DNA of 64,000 bases from contig NZ_RQRU01000002.1 in the NCBI RefSeq assembly GCF_004335015.1, forward strand, positions 1-64,000. Reading direction: 5' to 3'. The position numbers and the translations under genes were made by a program. Positions 62,251 through 64,000 of this stretch are shown piece by piece. Below the pieces are notes generated by a model. That model saw only the letters and a program-made list of their open reading frames with translations. It ran no database searches and was not told the DNA's origin. Numbering within the stretch: the first letter of the stretch is position 1; each line of letters begins with the position of its first letter. The DNA comes from Psychrobacter pygoscelis (GTDB taxonomy: Bacteria; Pseudomonadota; Gammaproteobacteria; Pseudomonadales; Moraxellaceae).

Positions 62251-62730
62251 TTACTGTAAAAGCTCGTTTATTTTATTTTCATCGCTTAAATGGGCGTCAA
62301 TAAAAGCATTAAGCTCCTTTTCACTTTTAAAGCGACTTAGATCCTCATCATCGCCATACCAATGTTGTAGCTCAGCTTTAGTCACTTCAACTTGTTGATC
62401 CCCGAAATTATATCGAATCCAGTCAGCGTTACGAATTAAAGTAAAGAGATAAGTTGCCGTATAGACCACAATTTGCTGACGCTCTTGTAGGGACTCTGAG
62501 CCATCGTAATTTAATATAACACCATAAGCCTCCTCTACTGTCGCCAGCTCAAAACTTTTAGAATAACTTACTACCGGTAGCCGGCCTAGGATATTCCCTA
62601 CGGCACTATTATCTCCGACATACGCGCCTTTATATTCAAACAAGTCTCGGTCAACACTTTTACTATTACACCCACTCACGATTAATAGAGCTGCCAGAAG
62701 GACAGACGAGAGCTTCAGTATTGGTTTCAT
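62251..62730 (-). CDS. DUF4825 lipoprotein
   Basis: A 159-residue lipoprotein: a hydrophobic signal with lipobox IVSG-C21. The mature part matches DUF4825 (DLFEYKGAYVGDNSAVGNIL, about 29-48, then LNYDGSE), a domain otherwise common in Firmicutes lipoproteins. The function is unknown. AAGGTG lies four bases before the ATG. It stands between the S10 promoter region and rng, 168 bases from the rng stop. Confidence 0.78.
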   Translation of the reverse strand: MKPILKLSSVLLAALLIVSGCNSKSVDRDLFEYKGAYVGDNSAVGNILGRLPVVSYSKSFELATVEEAYGVILNYDGSESLQERQQIVVYTATYLFTLIRNADWIRYNFGDQQVEVTKAELQHWYGDDEDLSRFKSEKELNAFIDAHLSDENKINELLQ

Positions 62731-62898
62731 GAGCCACCTTGATACAAGTTGATACTACTAGCTAGGTTTTAGCGACTATTATCCTATGAGCAGGATACGA
62801 TATCCCATCGCGACGCAAGCAGTTTATTCTATAAGGTAAGCTACTAATAGCATAACTTCGTTAGGTTATATTACTATTGCGTGACGTCAGCTCGCAGT

Positions 62899-64000
62899 CT
62901 AGTCAAGCACAATATCGTACTGCTCTTGGGTATACAGATTCTCGACCTCGAAGGTTATAACTCGACCTAACAAATACTCAAGGTCTGCCACTGTATCGGC
63001 CTCTGAAGACAGCAGTAAATCAATGACGGCAGCGTGAGCCACCACAGTAAACTTTTTGGGAGAGTTGTAGGTTCGGGCGCAGCGCATGATCTCACGGAAT
63101 ATCTCAAAGCACACCGTCTCAGCCGTCTTCACAAAGCCCCTGCCCTGACAGGTTGAGCACGGCTCACAAAGCTGCTGCTCTAGCGACTCACGGGTGCGCT
63201 TGCGCGTCATTTCAACGAGACCAAGCTCGCTGACTTGAGTGATGTTGGTCTTAGCATAGTCCTGGGCTAATTGCTCTTGCAGACTTGCGAGCACGTCATC
63301 TTTGTGCTCTTGCTCAAGCATATCGATAAAATCAAGAATGATGATACCGCCAAGATTACGCAGTCTTAGCTGACGTGCAATAGCATGCGTCGCCTCAAGA
63401 TTGGTCTTATAAACCGTATCTTCTAAAGAGCGGCCACCGACAAATGAGCCAGTATTGACATCGATGGTGGTCATGGCTTCTGTCTGATCGATGATTAAAT
63501 AACCGCCAGACTTTAGATCGACACGGCGCTTTAAGGCATCGCGCAGGTCGTCCTCGACACGGTGCACATCAAAGAGCGCAGGCTCAGCCGTATAATGGAC
63601 AATGCGTGGGTAGATAAAAGGGACGAACTCTTTGGCGAATTGGCGCACTTGGTTAAAGAGGACTTCATCGTCGACGATGACTTTTTCTGTATCAGCATGC
63701 ACCAAATCTCGAATGGAGCGTAGTGGTAAGGATAGCTCTTGATAAAGAAGGATTGAGCTTTGCGAATGACTGGCCTCTAAGCGCCGTGCTTGAATGGTAC
63801 GCCAAAGCTGCAATAAATAATAGATATCTTCTTCTAACTTAGGTACAGATACCCGCTCAGCTGCCGTCCGTGCAATCAGTCCACCTTTTAGGCTTACCGT
63901 CTGCATCAAGCTGGTCAGCTCCATTTTTAAGCGCGAGCGCTCTTCTTCATTGTCAATCCGCTGCGAGATACCAATATGCTCACTTGAGGGCAGATAGACC
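62899..64000 (-). CDS. rng: Ribonuclease G, 5' end cut by the window edge
   Basis: The C-terminal ~367 residues of RNase G, the endoribonuclease that matures the 5' end of 16S rRNA and trims mRNAs. The catalytic Asp pair is in TTIDVNTG and LDFIDM, the zinc link is CEPCSTCQGRG, and the ending LYTQEQYDIVLD matches the family. The frame stays open to base 64000 and reads YLPSSEHIGISQRIDNEEER just inside the edge, so an internal ATG at 63924 is not the start. The remaining N terminus (S1 domain) lies beyond the window. Confidence 0.95.
   Translation of the reverse strand, partial: VYLPSSEHIGISQRIDNEEERSRLKMELTSLMQTVSLKGGLIARTAAERVSVPKLEEDIYYLLQLWRTIQARRLEASHSQSSILLYQELSLPLRSIRDLVHADTEKVIVDDEVLFNQVRQFAKEFVPFIYPRIVHYTAEPALFDVHRVEDDLRDALKRRVDLKSGGYLIIDQTEAMTTIDVNTGSFVGGRSLEDTVYKTNLEATHAIARQLRLRNLGGIIILDFIDMLEQEHKDDVLASLQEQLAQDYAKTNITQVSELGLVEMTRKRTRESLEQQLCEPCSTCQGRGFVKTAETVCFEIFREIMRCARTYNSPKKFTVVAHAAVIDLLLSSEADTVADLEYLLGRVITFEVENLYTQEQYDIVLD

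Overview
The window is a chromosomal segment of a gammaproteobacterium of the Moraxellaceae, most likely Psychrobacter. The protein sequences, the split pntAA-pntAB-pntB operon, the yceD-rpmF-fabD-fabG-acpP cluster without plsX and fabH, a Pseudomonas-type pyrB with an inactive pyrC-like partner, and the AT-rich intergenic DNA all fit. The genus is an inference from recognised protein families; no search was run. Almost everything is housekeeping. I see no phage, insertion sequence, CRISPR array, toxin-antitoxin or defence locus.

Left part (1-12900). The first kilobase has no protein gene. It carries two tandem near-consensus promoters that fire leftwards out of the window and look like rRNA operon promoters, a pair of long direct repeats and a large hairpin element. 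Then come pssA and rlmJ (coupled), a prolyl-hydroxylase-like oxygenase, dapE, a decayed GNAT acetyltransferase gene, a GyrI-like protein, an orphan iscX, a thioesterase-like protein, the proton-translocating transhydrogenase operon, yaaA and a zinc-ribbon membrane protein.

Middle part (12900-47650). groES-groEL sits behind a clear sigma-32 heat-shock promoter. It is followed by envelope and transport genes (DUF3108, DUF2069, wrbA, YihY family, a CPA1 antiporter), pyrimidine synthesis (pyrB plus a pseudo-dihydroorotase), fbp, a TrmH-type methyltransferase, etfB-etfA, a DUF421 protein and a cold-shock gene. Next are the branched-chain amino acid genes ilvI-ilvH-ilvC, with about 1.5 kb of gene-free DNA upstream, and the divergent pair nnr/queG. 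Then come kbp, the fatty-acid genes acpP-fabG-fabD, rpmF-yceD, epmC and yciO. Most convergent gene pairs are separated by clear bidirectional intrinsic terminators.

Right part (47650-61980) is the S10-spc-alpha ribosomal protein superoperon, all on the minus strand and in the canonical order from rpsJ to rplQ, including rpmJ. Three strong promoters match the three classical units. The one departure from the usual tight packing is a 180-bp spacer between rpsH and rplF that holds three hairpins, the last one terminator-like. To the right are a DUF4825 lipoprotein and the 3' part of rng (RNase G), cut by the window edge.

The most interesting signals are regulatory rather than genic: the rRNA-type tandem promoters and neighbouring repeat/hairpin elements at the left edge, the hairpin cluster inside the spc operon, and the long ilv upstream region.
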